Positions 44,968 to 54,677 are shown, numbered from the stretch's first letter. The stretch: 64,000 nt of DNA from Paenibacillus dauci (GCF_000971985.1 NZ_KQ040801.1:62001-126000); one strand, 5' to 3'. Numbers and translations: made by a program. Notes: generated by a model not told the origin, from the sequence alone.

Positions 44968-47201
44968 GGAATCGCATCCTCCCAGACCTGGCGCAGACTG
45001 CTTACCTCTTCCGCCAGGACTTGTTTGCCGTCCACTGTGATTTGTAGTTGTTTTGACGATGTGACTTTACCGATGCGGCGAGCAGGTACTTTATGCTCGG
45101 CCAGTTTGCTTGCCAGCGCTTCTGCCTGTTCTGCAGATACAGACAACAGGATACGGGATTGGCTCTCACTGAACAGCAGATGGTCATTACGCAGACCGCC
45201 GCTTTCCAGCGTGATCTCTGCACCCAGCTTGCCGCTGATACAGGACTCGGCGAGTGCCACAGCGAGACCGCCTTCGGATAGATCATGTGCGGATTGTACC
45301 AGACCACTCTGGATCGAATTCAGTACCCCATCCAGCAGTTGTTTCTCGACGACCAGATCCAGTCCTGGCGGACGGCCTTCGGTCTTGCCGTGTACGATGT
45401 ACTGGAATTCACTGCCGCCCAGCTCTGCCTTGGTCTCACCCAGCAGGAAGATCACATCGCCATCCTTTTTGAAGCCCTGCGTCGTAATATGATCTGTATC
45501 ATGAATCAGACCCACCATACCGACTACCGGTGTCGGATAGATCGCACCGCGTGTATTCTCGTTATACAGGCTGACATTACCGCCGATAACCGGTGTTTCC
45601 AGTGCGCGGCAGGCTGTTGCCATACCTTCAACGGATTGTTCCATTTGCCAGAAGATTTCCGGTTTCTCCGGGCTGCCAAAGTTCAGGTTATCTGTAATTG
45701 CCAGCGGCTCTGCGCCGGAGCAGACAATATTGCGTGCTGCTTCGCTAACCGCGATTTTGCCACCCACTTCCGGGTCAAGATAAACGAAGCGAGAATTGCA
45801 GTCGGTCGTCATTGCGAGTGCTTTGCGTGTACCATTAACCAGTACAACCGCTGCATCCGATCCTGGACGAACAGCAGTACTCGTACGAACCATATAATCA
45901 TACTGGTCATACACCCATGCCTTGCTCGCTACCGTCGGAGAAGCGAGTACGGACTTAAGGGCGCCGCCCAGATCAGTAACTTCGTTATACGCAGCTGTAT
46001 CAATATGCGCCATCTGCTCATAATAAGCCGGAACCGAAGAAGGCTTATTATAAACCGGGCACTCATCCACCAGTGCATGTACCGGCATATCGCCGACTAC
46101 TTCATCGTGGTGATACAGCTTGAGACGACCATCATCTGTGACTTTACCAACTTTGGCGCAGATCACACCCCAGCGCTCGAAGATTTCCATCGCCTGTGCT
46201 TCATCCTTGGGTTCCACGACGAACAACATACGTTCCTGGGACTCGGACAGCATCATTTCATAAGGTGTCATGCCTTCTTCACGCTGCGGCACCTGATCCA
46301 GATACAGCTCCAGACCATTGCCCGCCTTGCTCGCCATCTCGGCACTGGAGCAGGTCAGACCGGCTGCACCCATATCCTGAATACCCAGTACGATACCGGA
46401 GTCGATCAGTTCCAGACACGATTCCATTACCAGCTTTTCCATAAATGGATCGCCGACCTGTACCGCTGTCTTGCGTGCTTCGGACTCCTCGGTCAGCTCC
46501 TCGGAGGCAAATGTTGCGCCGTGGATACCATCGCGTCCGGTTGGAGGTCCCACATAAAATACCGGGTTACCTACCCCTTTGGCTACACCGCGCTGGATTT
46601 TGTCATGATCGATCAGACCGACACACATTGCATTGACGAGTGGATTGCCTTCGTAGCTCTCATCGAACATCACTTCGCCACCAACCGTCGGGATACCGAT
46701 ACAGTTGCCATAACCGGCGATACCGCCTACCACATGCTCGAACAGATATTTGACCCGGTCGCTCTCCAGCTTGCCAAAACGCAGGGAGTTCAGCGAAGCA
46801 ATGGGACGCGCGCCCATGGAGAAGATATCGCGGATAATTCCGCCAACGCCTGTCGCTGCACCCTGGTAGGGTTCTACTGCAGATGGATGGTTATGACTTT
46901 CGATTTTGAATACAACGGCCTGGTTGTCGCCGATATCGACGATCCCGGCACCTTCACCCGGTCCCATCAGAACACGAGGGCCATCGATCGGGAAACGTCT
47001 GAGCAGCGGCTTGGAGTTTTTGTACGCGCAATGTTCCGACCACATTACACTGAATACGCCGATTTCCGTGTAGTTCGGTTTACGTCCGAGGAAACCGCAG
47101 ATCAAATCAAACTCGGTGTCGGATACACCCATTTGTTTGTATAACTGCTGGTCTGCGACTTGCTCCGCCGTCGGTTCCTTAACGGATGTTTGCTGCGTCA
47201 T
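44952..47201 (-). CDS. purL: Phosphoribosylformylglycinamidine synthase, large subunit
   Basis: This 749-residue small-type PurL works with PurQ and PurS (step 4: FGAR to FGAM). Typical motifs are [59 protein letters not shown] and [12 protein letters not shown] [21 protein letters not shown]. The start 47201 follows TGGAGGG and overlaps purQ by 23 bp. The glutaminase lies in PurQ, as in all Gram-positive PurLQS complexes. Confidence 0.97.
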   Translation of the reverse strand: MTQQTSVKEPTAEQVADQQLYKQMGVSDTEFDLICGFLGRKPNYTEIGVFSVMWSEHCAYKNSKPLLRRFPIDGPRVLMGPGEGAGIVDIGDNQAVVFKIESHNHPSAVEPYQGAATGVGGIIRDIFSMGARPIASLNSLRFGKLESDRVKYLFEHVVGGIAGYGNCIGIPTVGGEVMFDESYEGNPLVNAMCVGLIDHDKIQRGVAKGVGNPVFYVGPPTGRDGIHGATFASEELTEESEARKTAVQVGDPFMEKLVMESCLELIDSGIVLGIQDMGAAGLTCSSAEMASKAGNGLELYLDQVPQREEGMTPYEMMLSESQERMLFVVEPKDEAQAMEIFERWGVICAKVGKVTDDGRLKLYHHDEVVGDMPVHALVDECPVYNKPSSVPAYYEQMAHIDTAAYNEVTDLGGALKSVLASPTVASKAWVYDQYDYMVRTSTAVRPGSDAAVVLVNGTRKALAMTTDCNSRFVYLDPEVGGKIAVSEAARNIVCSGAEPLAITDNLNFGSPEKPEIFWQMEQSVEGMATACRALETPVIGGNVSLYNENTRGAIYPTPVVGMVGLIHDTDHITTQGFKKDGDVIFLLGETKAELGGSEFQYIVHGKTEGRPPGLDLVVEKQLLDGVLNSIQSGLVQSAHDLSEGGLAVALAESCISGKLGAEITLESGGLRNDHLLFSESQSRILLSVSAEQAEALASKLAEHKVPARRIGKVTSSKQLQITVDGKQVLAEEVSSLRQVWEDAIPCLMN

Positions 47202-47868
47202 GTTGATCCCTCCAGGCTTTTAAAATAGATGTGAACATTTTCTTGCCGTCTGTTGAGCCGAGCAGTTCATTAACCGCGCGCTCCGGATGCGGCATCATGC
47301 CAACTACATTACCACGCTCATTGCTGATGCCTGCGATATCATGCAGGGAGCCGTTCGGATTGTCACCGTATTGGAACACGATCTGGTTATTGGCTTTCAT
47401 CTTCTCCAGCGTCTCTTCGTCACAATAGTAGTTGCCTTCGCCATGAGCAATAGGGATGGTGATTTCTTCGCCTTCTTGGTAATCCAGCGTGAATGGTGTT
47501 TTGTTGTTCGTTACTGTCAGTACCACATCGTGGCAGCGGAACTTCATTGATCCGTTACGCAGCAGTGCGCCTGGCAGCAGACGCGCTTCGGTCAGAATCT
47601 GGAACCCGTTGCAGATGCCCAGTACGTATTTGCCCTGTTCAGCCGCTTTGGCTACTTCTGCCATCACCGGTGCAAACTGCGAAATGGCACCGCAGCGCAG
47701 ATAGTCGCCGTAGGAAAATCCGCCAGGAACAAGAATACAATCATAAGCCGACAGGTCTGTCGCTGTATGCCACACATAATCGACCGGTTCGCCAATTGTT
47801 TCTTCCACTGCCTTGAAGCAGTCGATATCACAGTTGGAACCCGGAAATACCAGTACCGCAAATTTCAT
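47179..47868 (-). CDS. purQ: Phosphoribosylformylglycinamidine synthase, glutaminase subunit
   Basis: This 229-residue class I glutamine amidotransferase begins [17 protein letters not shown]. The nucleophilic Cys lies in [12 protein letters not shown] and the catalytic His/Glu in MMPHPERAV. It supplies ammonia to PurL. The start ATG 47868 follows GGAGGG; a frame running further upstream overlaps purS and is not real. It starts 4 bp after purS. Confidence 0.97.
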   Translation of the reverse strand: MKFAVLVFPGSNCDIDCFKAVEETIGEPVDYVWHTATDLSAYDCILVPGGFSYGDYLRCGAISQFAPVMAEVAKAAEQGKYVLGICNGFQILTEARLLPGALLRNGSMKFRCHDVVLTVTNNKTPFTLDYQEGEEITIPIAHGEGNYYCDEETLEKMKANNQIVFQYGDNPNGSLHDIAGISNERGNVVGMMPHPERAVNELLGSTDGKKMFTSILKAWRDQHDAANIR

Positions 47869-47872
47869 GGAA

Positions 47873-48118
47873 TTAACCCTCCAGTTCGAATCGGTAGTTT
47901 TCAACGACGGTGTTCGCAAGCAGCTTCTCGCACATCACTTTCAGGCGTTCTTCCGCTTCGTCACGGTTGTCCGTGTCCAGCTGAATCTCCATATATTTAC
48001 CGATACGTACACTTTCCACTTCATTAAATCCAAGAGAATGCAATGCTCCCTGTACTGTTGCTCCCTGCGGGTCAAGCACGCTTTCTTTGATGGTAACGTA
48101 GACTGTCGCTTTGATCAT
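47873..48118 (-). CDS. purS: Phosphoribosylformylglycinamidine synthase, PurS subunit
   Basis: This 81-residue protein, [19 protein letters not shown] with [12 protein letters not shown], has the ferredoxin-like fold that bridges PurQ and PurL. The start 48118 follows AAGGAGG. It is preceded by a ~700-bp spacer carrying two palindromic repeats that separates it from purC. Confidence 0.96.
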   Translation of the reverse strand: MIKATVYVTIKESVLDPQGATVQGALHSLGFNEVESVRIGKYMEIQLDTDNRDEAEERLKVMCEKLLANTVVENYRFELEG

Positions 48119-48281
48119 AATCTTCTCGTTCCTCCTTGGGATGATGATGCTTGAATGAGTGAATACGGTATTGCGTGGTACTGCTTTGCTGAATATGCTG
48201 CAATGGCAGGCTGTGGTGCTTTGACGTTCTTGAATGGGTGTTTCTTCTTTGATAAATGAAAAGGCAGATACTGTTTAGAGA

Positions 48282-48413
48282 CAGCGCTGCGGGTACGGAT
48301 CATTCCTGCAGTCGCTGTTATGATCCGGATATTTTTGAACGTCCGCTTGCTGCGGACAATATCCGATCATAAAGGCTCCTTTCGGAACGATTCCGTTCCC
48401 TCCGCTTGGCGGA
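48282..48413 (+). repeat. Type-2 long palindromic repeat, copy C (between purC and purS)
   Basis: Outer arms GCGCTGCGGGTACGGATC and GGAACGATTCCGTTCCC; middle arms ATGATCCGGATATT/AATATCCGATCAT; tip GAACGTCCGCTTGCTGCGGA. Its left end ACAGCGCTGCGGG is identical to copy B. Confidence 0.8.
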
Positions 48414-48657
48414 TGAACAGCCTGATCGTTTGTCTAGATTGTTTAGGGAACATGAACTGTATAAGAATCAGTTACATACTGCTTGTGCATAGGTCACGAT
48501 GCTCACCGATAGCAGTAGTCGTGCTTGGATATCGTAAGGAATAATTTAAATTCTCAGCATTGAGATACTGACGTTTCCAAGGAAGCACCGGATTTCAATA
48601 GGTGGAATGGGCGGCATGATGTAACCATCCGTAGTCTGTACTAACTTGACTAACAAG

Positions 48658-48794
48658 CACCGGAGCGAAGGAGAAGGAGATAGGCCAGAGATCGCTTTTT
48701 GAAATCAGGGGCCTTCCGCTACACGGGTCTACCATTTGGAAGGCCCCTGATTTCAACCCGGCGATCGCAGGCCTATTCCTTCTCCGCAGCGGTG
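48658..48794 (+). repeat. Type-1 long palindromic repeat, copy C (between purC and purS)
   Basis: This is the best-preserved copy: CACCG...CGGTG at the ends, GGAGAAGGAGATAGGCC against GGCCTATTCCTTCTCC, GAAATCAGGGGCCTTCC against GGAAGGCCCCTGATTTC, tip CTACACGGGTCTACC. It ends 22 bp from the purC stop. No coding sequence is seen in 48119-48815. Confidence 0.88.
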
Positions 48795-48815
48795 TAATGA
48801 TCAGCAACTATGCTG

Positions 48816-49709
48816 CTACACCAGCTTCGAACCAGTCAGCTTCTCGTAGATCGCCAGATAACGCTCGGATGTCGCCTGCACAACTGTTTCCGGCAGAGGC
48901 TCCGGCTGGCTGTTTTTGTCCCAGTCGGTGTTCGCCAGATACGTACGAACCGGCTCCTTGTCCATACTGTCGATCTCGATATCCAGCGCGTAGTTGTCCT
49001 TGGCCCAGAAGCGGGAGGAATCCGGCGTGAAGATCTCGTCGATCAGGATCAGCTTGCCATCGATCAGGCCGAATTCGAATTTGCAGTCCGCCAGGATAAT
49101 TCCGTGCTGATCGCAGACACGACGTGCATATTCGTACAGCTCAATACTTTTTTGCTTTAACTGTTCCGCCAGTTCGTCACCGACACGGTTTTTCATTTCA
49201 TCAAAAGAGATATCCTCGTCGTGTCCAACATCATTCTTGGCTGCCGGAGTGAAGATGGGATTCGGGAAAACGCCGTTTTTACGCAAACCTTCCGGCAATC
49301 GGATACCATTGACTTCACCGGTCTCCTGATACTGACGCCAGCCGCCGCCAGTGATATAGCCACGAACAACACATTCCATATCGATACGTTCGGCTTTGCG
49401 GGTGACCATGATCCGGTTGCGCAGCGCTTCGCGATCGCGGACGATATCGCCCAGCTGGTCTACATCGATATGTACCACATGATTATCGATCAGATGCTTG
49501 GTCTCGCCAAACCAGTAGGCGCTCAGACGATTGAGTACTTCTCCCTTGTGTGGAACCGGAGGGTCCAGTACATAGTCAAATGCCGATATCCGGTCCGTGA
49601 CGACGATCAGATAATGTTCGCCCAGATCGTACAGCTCGCGTACCTTGCCTTTGTAGATCAGCGGCGCGTCGATCAGATCGGCTGCCGTGGATAATGCCTG
49701 TGCTGTCAT
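48816..49709 (-). CDS. purC: SAICAR synthase
   Basis: This 297-residue enzyme ligates aspartate to CAIR (step 8). It shows LIYKGKVRELYDLGEHYLIV, VVTDRISAFDYVL, ECVVRGYITGGGWRQYQETG and GLIDGKLILIDEIFTPDSSRFW. Bacillus PurC is ~240 residues; this one is of the longer ~300-residue type. The start 49709 has GGGAGAGGG upstream. It is separated from purB by 126 bp containing a hairpin (CATCAGGTG...CACCTGATG, 49751-49789). Confidence 0.95.
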   Translation of the reverse strand: MTAQALSTAADLIDAPLIYKGKVRELYDLGEHYLIVVTDRISAFDYVLDPPVPHKGEVLNRLSAYWFGETKHLIDNHVVHIDVDQLGDIVRDREALRNRIMVTRKAERIDMECVVRGYITGGGWRQYQETGEVNGIRLPEGLRKNGVFPNPIFTPAAKNDVGHDEDISFDEMKNRVGDELAEQLKQKSIELYEYARRVCDQHGIILADCKFEFGLIDGKLILIDEIFTPDSSRFWAKDNYALDIEIDSMDKEPVRTYLANTDWDKNSQPEPLPETVVQATSERYLAIYEKLTGSKLV

Positions 49710-49835
49710 TTTGCGTTCCCTCTCCCTCTATACTCAGCTTGGAATGAAGTCATCAGGTGTACGGCTGGTGTACAGCCCCGCACCTGATGCTCCTTTTATC
49801 TATTTTTAGTATCTATATGAATAGAACAGACTGGA

Positions 49836-51131
49836 TTAATCCAGACCCAGCTTTTTGAAAATAGTATCCACATGCTTCAGATGCCATGCCGGATTGAACG
49901 CATCCTCGATCTCTTCCTTGTTCAGCAGATCGGTAATGGCCGTAGTCTCCTGCACGATATCCTGGAAAGAACGCTGCTCTTCCCATGCCTGCATTGCTCG
50001 TGGCTGTACGGTATCGTAAGCCTGTTCGCGGCTGAGTCCTTTGTCGATCAGCTTGGTCATAATGCGGCCGGAGAACGGTACGCCGTACGTACGCTGCATA
50101 TTGCGCTGCATATTTTCCGGGAAGACCGTCAGGTTCTTGATAATGTTGCCAAAGCGGTTCAGCATATAGTTCAGCAGCATCGTCGCATCCGGCAGAATGA
50201 CGCGTTCCGCAGAGGAGTGCGAGATATCACGCTCGTGCCACAGGGTTACATTCTCATACGCGGTCAGCATGTGACCACGGATTACACGGGACAGACCCGA
50301 GATGTTCTCGCTGCCGATCGGATTACGCTTATGAGGCATTGCCGATGATCCTTTTTGACCTTTGGCAAAGGCTTCTTCCACTTCGCGGAACTCACTCTTC
50401 TGCAGAGCGCGTACTTCGGTCGCGAATTTGTCGAGTGAAGTTGCTACCAGAGCGATGGAAGCCATGTATTCGGCATGACGATCACGCTGCAGCGTCTGAG
50501 TCGAGATCGGAGCTGGCTTGGTTCCCAGTTTGGCACAGACAATCTCTTCGACGCGTGGATCAATATTCGCATATGTACCCACTGCGCCGGACATTTTGCC
50601 ATATTGTACACCGTCTGCTGCATGGCGGAAACGCTCCAAGTTACGCTTCATTTCTTCATGCCACAGCGCCATTTTCAGACCAAACGTTGTCGGTTCTGCG
50701 TGTACACCATGAGTACGTCCCATCATCGGCGTATTTTTGTAAGCCAGTGCTTTTTCTTTCAGAATATCGATAAAGTTGATAATATCGCGTTCCAGGATTT
50801 CGTTTGCCTGGCGCAGCAGGTAGCCAAGGGCGGTATCGACTACATCCGTGGATGTCAGTCCATAATGTACCCATTTGCGCTCTTCACCCAGACTTTCGGA
50901 TACCGCACGGGTAAAGGCAATTACATCATGGCGCGTCTCCTGCTCGATTTCATAAATGCGATCCATGTCAAAAGTGGCATTCGCTCGCAGCTTGTCCACA
51001 TCTTCCTGCGGAATCACACCGAGTTCTGCCCATGCTTCACAAGCACAGATTTCCACTTCGAGCCAGGCTTTGAATTTATTTTCCTCACTCCAGATATTGC
51101 GCATTTCCGGTCTGCTGTAACGTTCAATCAT
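49836..51131 (-). CDS. purB: Adenylosuccinate lyase
   Basis: This 431-residue fumarase/aspartase-superfamily enzyme acts on SAICAR and adenylosuccinate. Signature [20 protein letters not shown] (catalytic Ser loop); also [16 protein letters not shown] and [18 protein letters not shown] with the general-acid His. The start is ATG 51131 ([10 protein letters not shown]) with TGGAGGA about 12 bases away; the longer frame reaches into purK. It begins 4 bp after purK ends. Confidence 0.97.
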   Translation of the reverse strand: MIERYSRPEMRNIWSEENKFKAWLEVEICACEAWAELGVIPQEDVDKLRANATFDMDRIYEIEQETRHDVIAFTRAVSESLGEERKWVHYGLTSTDVVDTALGYLLRQANEILERDIINFIDILKEKALAYKNTPMMGRTHGVHAEPTTFGLKMALWHEEMKRNLERFRHAADGVQYGKMSGAVGTYANIDPRVEEIVCAKLGTKPAPISTQTLQRDRHAEYMASIALVATSLDKFATEVRALQKSEFREVEEAFAKGQKGSSAMPHKRNPIGSENISGLSRVIRGHMLTAYENVTLWHERDISHSSAERVILPDATMLLNYMLNRFGNIIKNLTVFPENMQRNMQRTYGVPFSGRIMTKLIDKGLSREQAYDTVQPRAMQAWEEQRSFQDIVQETTAITDLLNKEEIEDAFNPAWHLKHVDTIFKKLGLD

Positions 51132-51135
51132 AAGT

Positions 51136-52317
51136 TTATTTATTCCTCCATATGTTCGTTTGGTTAATCCATGCCAAAGCATCTTCTATATTATGACACA
51201 GCACATTGATATGTCCCATCTTGCGCTTGTGCTTGGCTTCTTCTTTCCCATATAAATGGTACTTCGGTACGACGTTCAGCTGCATGGCAGCCGCATCTGT
51301 CGACACCATCCGCTCCATCACATCCGGAATATGTTCTCCCAGTATATTGACCATCACTACGGGCGCCCGCAGCGCTGGGCTGCCAAGAGGTAGTCCGCAG
51401 ATGGCTCGTACATGCTGCTCGAATTGCGAGGTATCACATGCTTCCATTGTATAATGTCCGGAGTTATGTGGCCGCGGAGCCAGCTCATTCACATACAGCT
51501 GTCCATCTGCCGTACAGAACAGCTCTACTGCCAGCAGACCTACCGCATTCATCGACTCGGCGATATCCGCTGCCATCTTCTCTGCTCTGCGCTGCACTTC
51601 TTCCGGTACACGGGCAGGTACGATAGATAAATGGAGAATATTATCGACGTGGATATTTTCCGCTACCGGAAAGGTAGTAATCTCGCCCAGGGTACTGCGG
51701 GCAGCAATGACAGACAGTTCACACTGGAAATGAATAAACTGTTCCAGAACCAGTTCCGTACCTGCTGCACTTAGTTCCTCATAGGCCTGTACCGCCTGCT
51801 CTTCCGAGCGGATCACGAACTGCCCTTTGCCATCGTAGCCACCGGTTGCCGTCTTCAGTACGCATGGTGTACCGCACTTCTGCACTGCCGCCAGTGTCTC
51901 TTCTGCGCTGGTCACTTCCGCATATGGTGCTACTGTTGCTCCTGCCGCTTCGATCGCCCGCTTTTCCCGCAGTCGATGCTGGGTCGTATATAGCAGCTTA
52001 CTGCCCTGGGGTACGTAGGATTGCTCGGCCAATAGCGCTGCGACGCCAGCATCCACATTTTCAAATTCATACGTAATCACATCTGCCTGCTCGGCCAGCC
52101 TGCGAGCGGCTTCCACATCGTCATAGGCCGCTGTAATCTGCCGGCTTACCTGTCCGCAGGGAGAATCCGGCGCCGGGTCCAATGTAATGAACCGGTATCC
52201 GAGTGGAGCGCCCTGCAGTACCATCATCCGTCCTAATTGGCCGCCGCCGAGAATGCCTACCGTTGCGCCTGGAGGAATTATTTTGCCTGTCTGAGGACTG
52301 CCCTGATTCTGCATCAT
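51136..52317 (-). CDS. purK: N5-carboxyaminoimidazole ribonucleotide synthase
   Basis: This 393-residue ATP-grasp enzyme makes N5-CAIR from AIR and bicarbonate. The Rossmann-like start is [24 protein letters not shown]-grasp motifs are [16 protein letters not shown] and [19 protein letters not shown], and [19 protein letters not shown] is the family fingerprint. ATG overlaps the purE stop (ATGA), so the two are coupled. Confidence 0.97.
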   Translation of the reverse strand: MMQNQGSPQTGKIIPPGATVGILGGGQLGRMMVLQGAPLGYRFITLDPAPDSPCGQVSRQITAAYDDVEAARRLAEQADVITYEFENVDAGVAALLAEQSYVPQGSKLLYTTQHRLREKRAIEAAGATVAPYAEVTSAEETLAAVQKCGTPCVLKTATGGYDGKGQFVIRSEEQAVQAYEELSAAGTELVLEQFIHFQCELSVIAARSTLGEITTFPVAENIHVDNILHLSIVPARVPEEVQRRAEKMAADIAESMNAVGLLAVELFCTADGQLYVNELAPRPHNSGHYTMEACDTSQFEQHVRAICGLPLGSPALRAPVVMVNILGEHIPDVMERMVSTDAAAMQLNVVPKYHLYGKEEAKHKRKMGHINVLCHNIEDALAWINQTNIWRNK

Positions 52318-52811
52318 TGCTCCACTCCCAGAGTATCACTTGATTCCAGCACTTCCTGCTTGATCCGTTCACGACGCGCTTCCACACGCTGCATTACATC
52401 CGGGTCAAAGGCACCAAGCATCTGGGCAGCGAGCAGTCCTGCATTGGTTGCACCTGCTTTGCCGATAGCGACTGTCGCAACGGGAATACCACCTGGCATC
52501 TGTACGATCGACAGCAGCGAATCCAGTCCATTCAGTGCAGCCGATTTGACTGGTACGCCGATTACAGGCAGCAGTGTCTTGGCAGCAATCATTCCCGGCA
52601 GATGCGCAGCACCACCGGCTCCGGCAATGATCACTTTGATACCGCGAGACGCAGCCTGCTCCGCAAACTCAAACATCAAATCAGGTGTACGATGCGCCGA
52701 GACGACTTTTTTCTCATAAGCGATCTCCAGCTCCTCCAGCATCTGGCAGGCATGCTGCATTGTTTCCCAGTCTGACTTGCTGCCCATCACGACAGCGACC
52801 TGTACTGACAT
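52314..52811 (-). CDS. purE: N5-carboxyaminoimidazole ribonucleotide mutase
   Basis: This 165-residue class I PurE converts N5-CAIR to CAIR. It shows [31 protein letters not shown] and [19 protein letters not shown], with the catalytic His in SAHRTP. I chose ATG 52811 (MSVQVAV), 7 bases after AGTGGG; a GTG 12 bases upstream overlaps that site. It is the first gene of the operon, ~125 bp downstream of the riboswitch terminator. Confidence 0.97.
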   Translation of the reverse strand: MSVQVAVVMGSKSDWETMQHACQMLEELEIAYEKKVVSAHRTPDLMFEFAEQAASRGIKVIIAGAGGAAHLPGMIAAKTLLPVIGVPVKSAALNGLDSLLSIVQMPGGIPVATVAIGKAGATNAGLLAAQMLGAFDPDVMQRVEARRERIKQEVLESSDTLGVEQ

Positions 52812-52935
52812 GTGATAACCCACTTTCTGTAATTAAGGATTGCCGCCGAATCAGCAGCGATATGGTAAAATCCTGCTATGTAGAGCATAACAGCATCATG
52901 TTCTCACAGTGTGAAGCGCTCTCTCCCGGAATGGT

Positions 52936-52990
52936 CATAAAAAAATCCGCAAACCCTGATCAGAAATAATATCGATCTTCAGGATTTCCG
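52936..52990 (-). terminator. Riboswitch-controlled terminator upstream of purE
   Basis: On the minus strand AAATCCTGA pairs in two blocks with TCAGG and GGATTT, and runs into TTTTTTT. It lies ~140 nt after the aptamer. The bases just 5' of its left arm (GTCCGGAAAT, 52984-52993) are perfectly complementary to the aptamer's ATTTCCGGAC, giving a plausible antiterminator. Confidence 0.8.
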
Positions 52991-53129
52991 GACATACCGG
53001 GTGCAGCAGTGGACCTCTCCATCATTTCACCAAGTGATCTGACACAGCAGCAGCACCGTTCTCCGTAAGAGAGCAGTCCATATGCGTTATCGTTACAGGT
53101 GTAGATAATGAATGCCATGTGCTGTACAC

Positions 53130-53200
53130 CCTCATAGTCCGGAAATTTACGGTTTCCGGGTAGAAACTTCCGGGCCGTATCCCCGGTTTTATACGAGTCA
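53130..53200 (-). promoter_or_regulatory. Guanine riboswitch (purine aptamer)
   Basis: Read on the minus strand, ACTCGTATAAAACC opens the aptamer, P1 pairing ACTCGTA with the closing TATGAGGGT. The loop signatures GATACGGCCCGG, AAGTTTCTACCCGG and CCGTAAA are those of the purine class. The discriminating base in CCGGACTATGAG is C (GACT), so it should bind guanine/hypoxanthine, not adenine. Excess guanine is expected to end transcription before purE. Confidence 0.96.
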
Positions 53201-53234
53201 TTCAATTATTGCATCGCTTTAAGCTACATTACAC

Positions 53235-53264
53235 AGTGTACCAACCACCTACATACCATGTCAA
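53235..53264 (-). promoter_or_regulatory. Purine operon promoter
   Basis: On the minus strand TTGACA (53259-53264) and TACACT (53235-53240) are 18 bp apart, a sigma-A-type promoter; start of transcription is expected near 53228, some 28 nt before the aptamer. Confidence 0.75.
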
Positions 53265-53267
53265 CTT

Positions 53268-53318
53268 AAAAGACGAACGTTCAATAGTTCACATAATCTA
53301 TTGTTCGTATTTTTATTC
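53268..53318. promoter_or_regulatory. PurR-box-like inverted CGAAC pair
   Basis: AAAAGACGAACGTT on the plus strand (CGAAC at 53274-53278) faces AAAAATACGAACAATAG on the minus strand (CGAAC at 53303-53307), just upstream of the -35. This resembles the paired PurBoxes (A-rich then CCGAAC) of Bacillus pur operons; the 24-bp gap is wider than the usual ~16-17. Confidence 0.5.
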
Positions 53319-53359
53319 ATTTAATACGATTTTCCAGATAAACTGCTCTCTAAATAACC

Positions 53360-53412
53360 AAAGACGCACTTTCATTACCCTTCTTACAACAGAAGAGAAG
53401 AACAGTGCGTCT
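53360..53412 (-). terminator. Terminator of the universal stress protein gene
   Basis: On the minus strand AGACGCACT pairs with AGTGCGTCT, inner CTTCTC-type pairing, then TTGGTTATTT. Confidence 0.8.
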
Positions 53413-53447
53413 CGGGCATGATATTCAATCAGGATACTTTATGGTCT

Positions 53448-53888
53448 TTATTTTACGATCAATACCGGAATCTGGGCATGCTGAACCACGTTATGGCTGA
53501 CACTTCCCAGTACGAATTCACGGATACTGCCCAGTCCGCGGCTGCCGATTACAATCACATCCGAATTATGGGATGCGGCAAAGTCCAGCACGCTCTGTGC
53601 AGCGTTACCCTGGATCATCTCGACATCGAACTTGTTCGGAATACCGGACTCTTCCAGACGACGCTTCGCTTCCTTGGCAGTCTGCATGGCCATTTCGTAC
53701 AGTTCTTCATTCGATGTGGTCGGAACCGGTACGATTCCTTCTCCCATAAAGTAGCGCGGGAAATCAAATACGTGAATCGCATCAATATGCGCCTCCGGGT
53801 TGGCTTTGGCGAGCTCGACAGCACGGTTGAGCGCTTTGTTGGATGCTTTGGAACCATCATACGCAAGCAGAATATTTGAGAATAACAT
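53448..53888 (-). CDS. Universal stress protein, UspA family
   Basis: This 146-residue single-domain Usp begins MLFSNILLAYDGSKASNKAL. The ATP-binding fingerprint G-2x-G-9x-G(S/T) is seen in VIVIGSRGLGSIREFVLGSVSHNVVQHA. ATP-binding Usp proteins act in stress survival; the client process cannot be told. The start 53888 follows AAAGGGAGGGG. It is monocistronic, convergent with nothing and just upstream of the purine promoter. Confidence 0.93.
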   Translation of the reverse strand: MLFSNILLAYDGSKASNKALNRAVELAKANPEAHIDAIHVFDFPRYFMGEGIVPVPTTSNEELYEMAMQTAKEAKRRLEESGIPNKFDVEMIQGNAAQSVLDFAASHNSDVIVIGSRGLGSIREFVLGSVSHNVVQHAQIPVLIVK

Positions 53889-54161
53889 TGTATTCCCCTC
53901 CCTTTCTTTCTATGACTATATGCGCCCGCAGGCTGCATATGTGGTGCAATAGCTGGCAGCATGCGGTATGTATATCTTCAGCAGCCCTAACAGCAGTTCA
54001 CGGCACATATTCATTATATCACTTATTACATATTATTCATGTACTGTTCACTATTGAACGCTGCCCTGCCAGGATGTCGGCCATTCGTCTGCAGTATTTA
54101 TCCGAAAATACATACAGACACTTACAAGTATAAATTACCCGAATAGCTTCCTTAATGAAAC
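53889..54161. other. Intergenic region upstream of the universal stress protein
   Basis: Must carry the usp promoter. AT-rich around 54005-54060; no specific motif recognised. Confidence 0.35.
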
Positions 54162-54191
54162 CAAAGGCCCGGCTGCACAGCCAGACCTTTG
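54162..54191 (-). terminator. Terminator of the DUF1294 gene
   Basis: CAAAGG-C-C-GGCTG pairs with CAGCC-G-CCTTTG (two mismatches); on the minus strand followed by GTTTCATT, a weak T-tract. Confidence 0.65.
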
Positions 54192-54233
54192 ATCATCGAT
54201 TGGGTTATCGTGCAGCTGCACGTTTGTAGACAA

Positions 54234-54533
54234 TCAGCTGAACCAGCGATAGAAAATATACCCGTACATCAGTATATTCAATACCAGCAGCAGCGGAATA
54301 CCTACTACAAAAGAGCGGTGCTTGGTCTTGTGTCTGCGTGTATACATGGATACCCAGATGCCCAACGCCCCACCGATTGCAGCCAGGCCAAACAAGTTCT
54401 TCTCCGGAATACGATGCCGGGTGCGACGGCGTTCGGCACGGCTCTTGTCGATACTCATTGTAATATACGCTATACAATTAATGACCAGCAGCCATATCCA
54501 TAGCAGCGACTCTGGTGTTATTGATCTCATCAT
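54234..54533 (-). CDS. DUF1294 small membrane protein
   Basis: This 99-residue protein has an N-terminal membrane segment (LLWIWLLVINCIAYITM), the cytoplasmic motif DKSRAERRRTRHRIPEKNLF, a glycine-rich second segment (GLAAIGGALGIWVSMY), RRHKTKHRSF and a third segment. The order Y/IDK-x-x-A...RIPE...GG...RHKT is the DUF1294 signature. The function of the family is unknown. The start is ATG 54533 with GAGGAG at 7 bases; an earlier ATG includes that site. Confidence 0.88.
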   Translation of the reverse strand: MMRSITPESLLWIWLLVINCIAYITMSIDKSRAERRRTRHRIPEKNLFGLAAIGGALGIWVSMYTRRHKTKHRSFVVGIPLLLVLNILMYGYIFYRWFS

Positions 54534-54677
54534 GTTCTGTCTCCTCATCTGTCTGTCAGGCTATGCGGCCTCCTGTACTTCTGCATCGGATGCAGCAGGC
54601 AAGAGAGCTATTCACAGTATACCGTCCAGACCGCCTGACAACAAATCACGTCCGGCGAGAAGCAGCCATCAAGAACA

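Noticed and set aside
45285-47144. Very long plus-strand open frame opposite purL
   Set aside because: Shadow of the strongly biased purL codons; no ribosome site, no domain.
52960-53205. Open frame of 81 codons across the riboswitch
   Set aside because: Its first half is the aptamer itself. Only the shorter version from 53118 is kept, as a weak finding.
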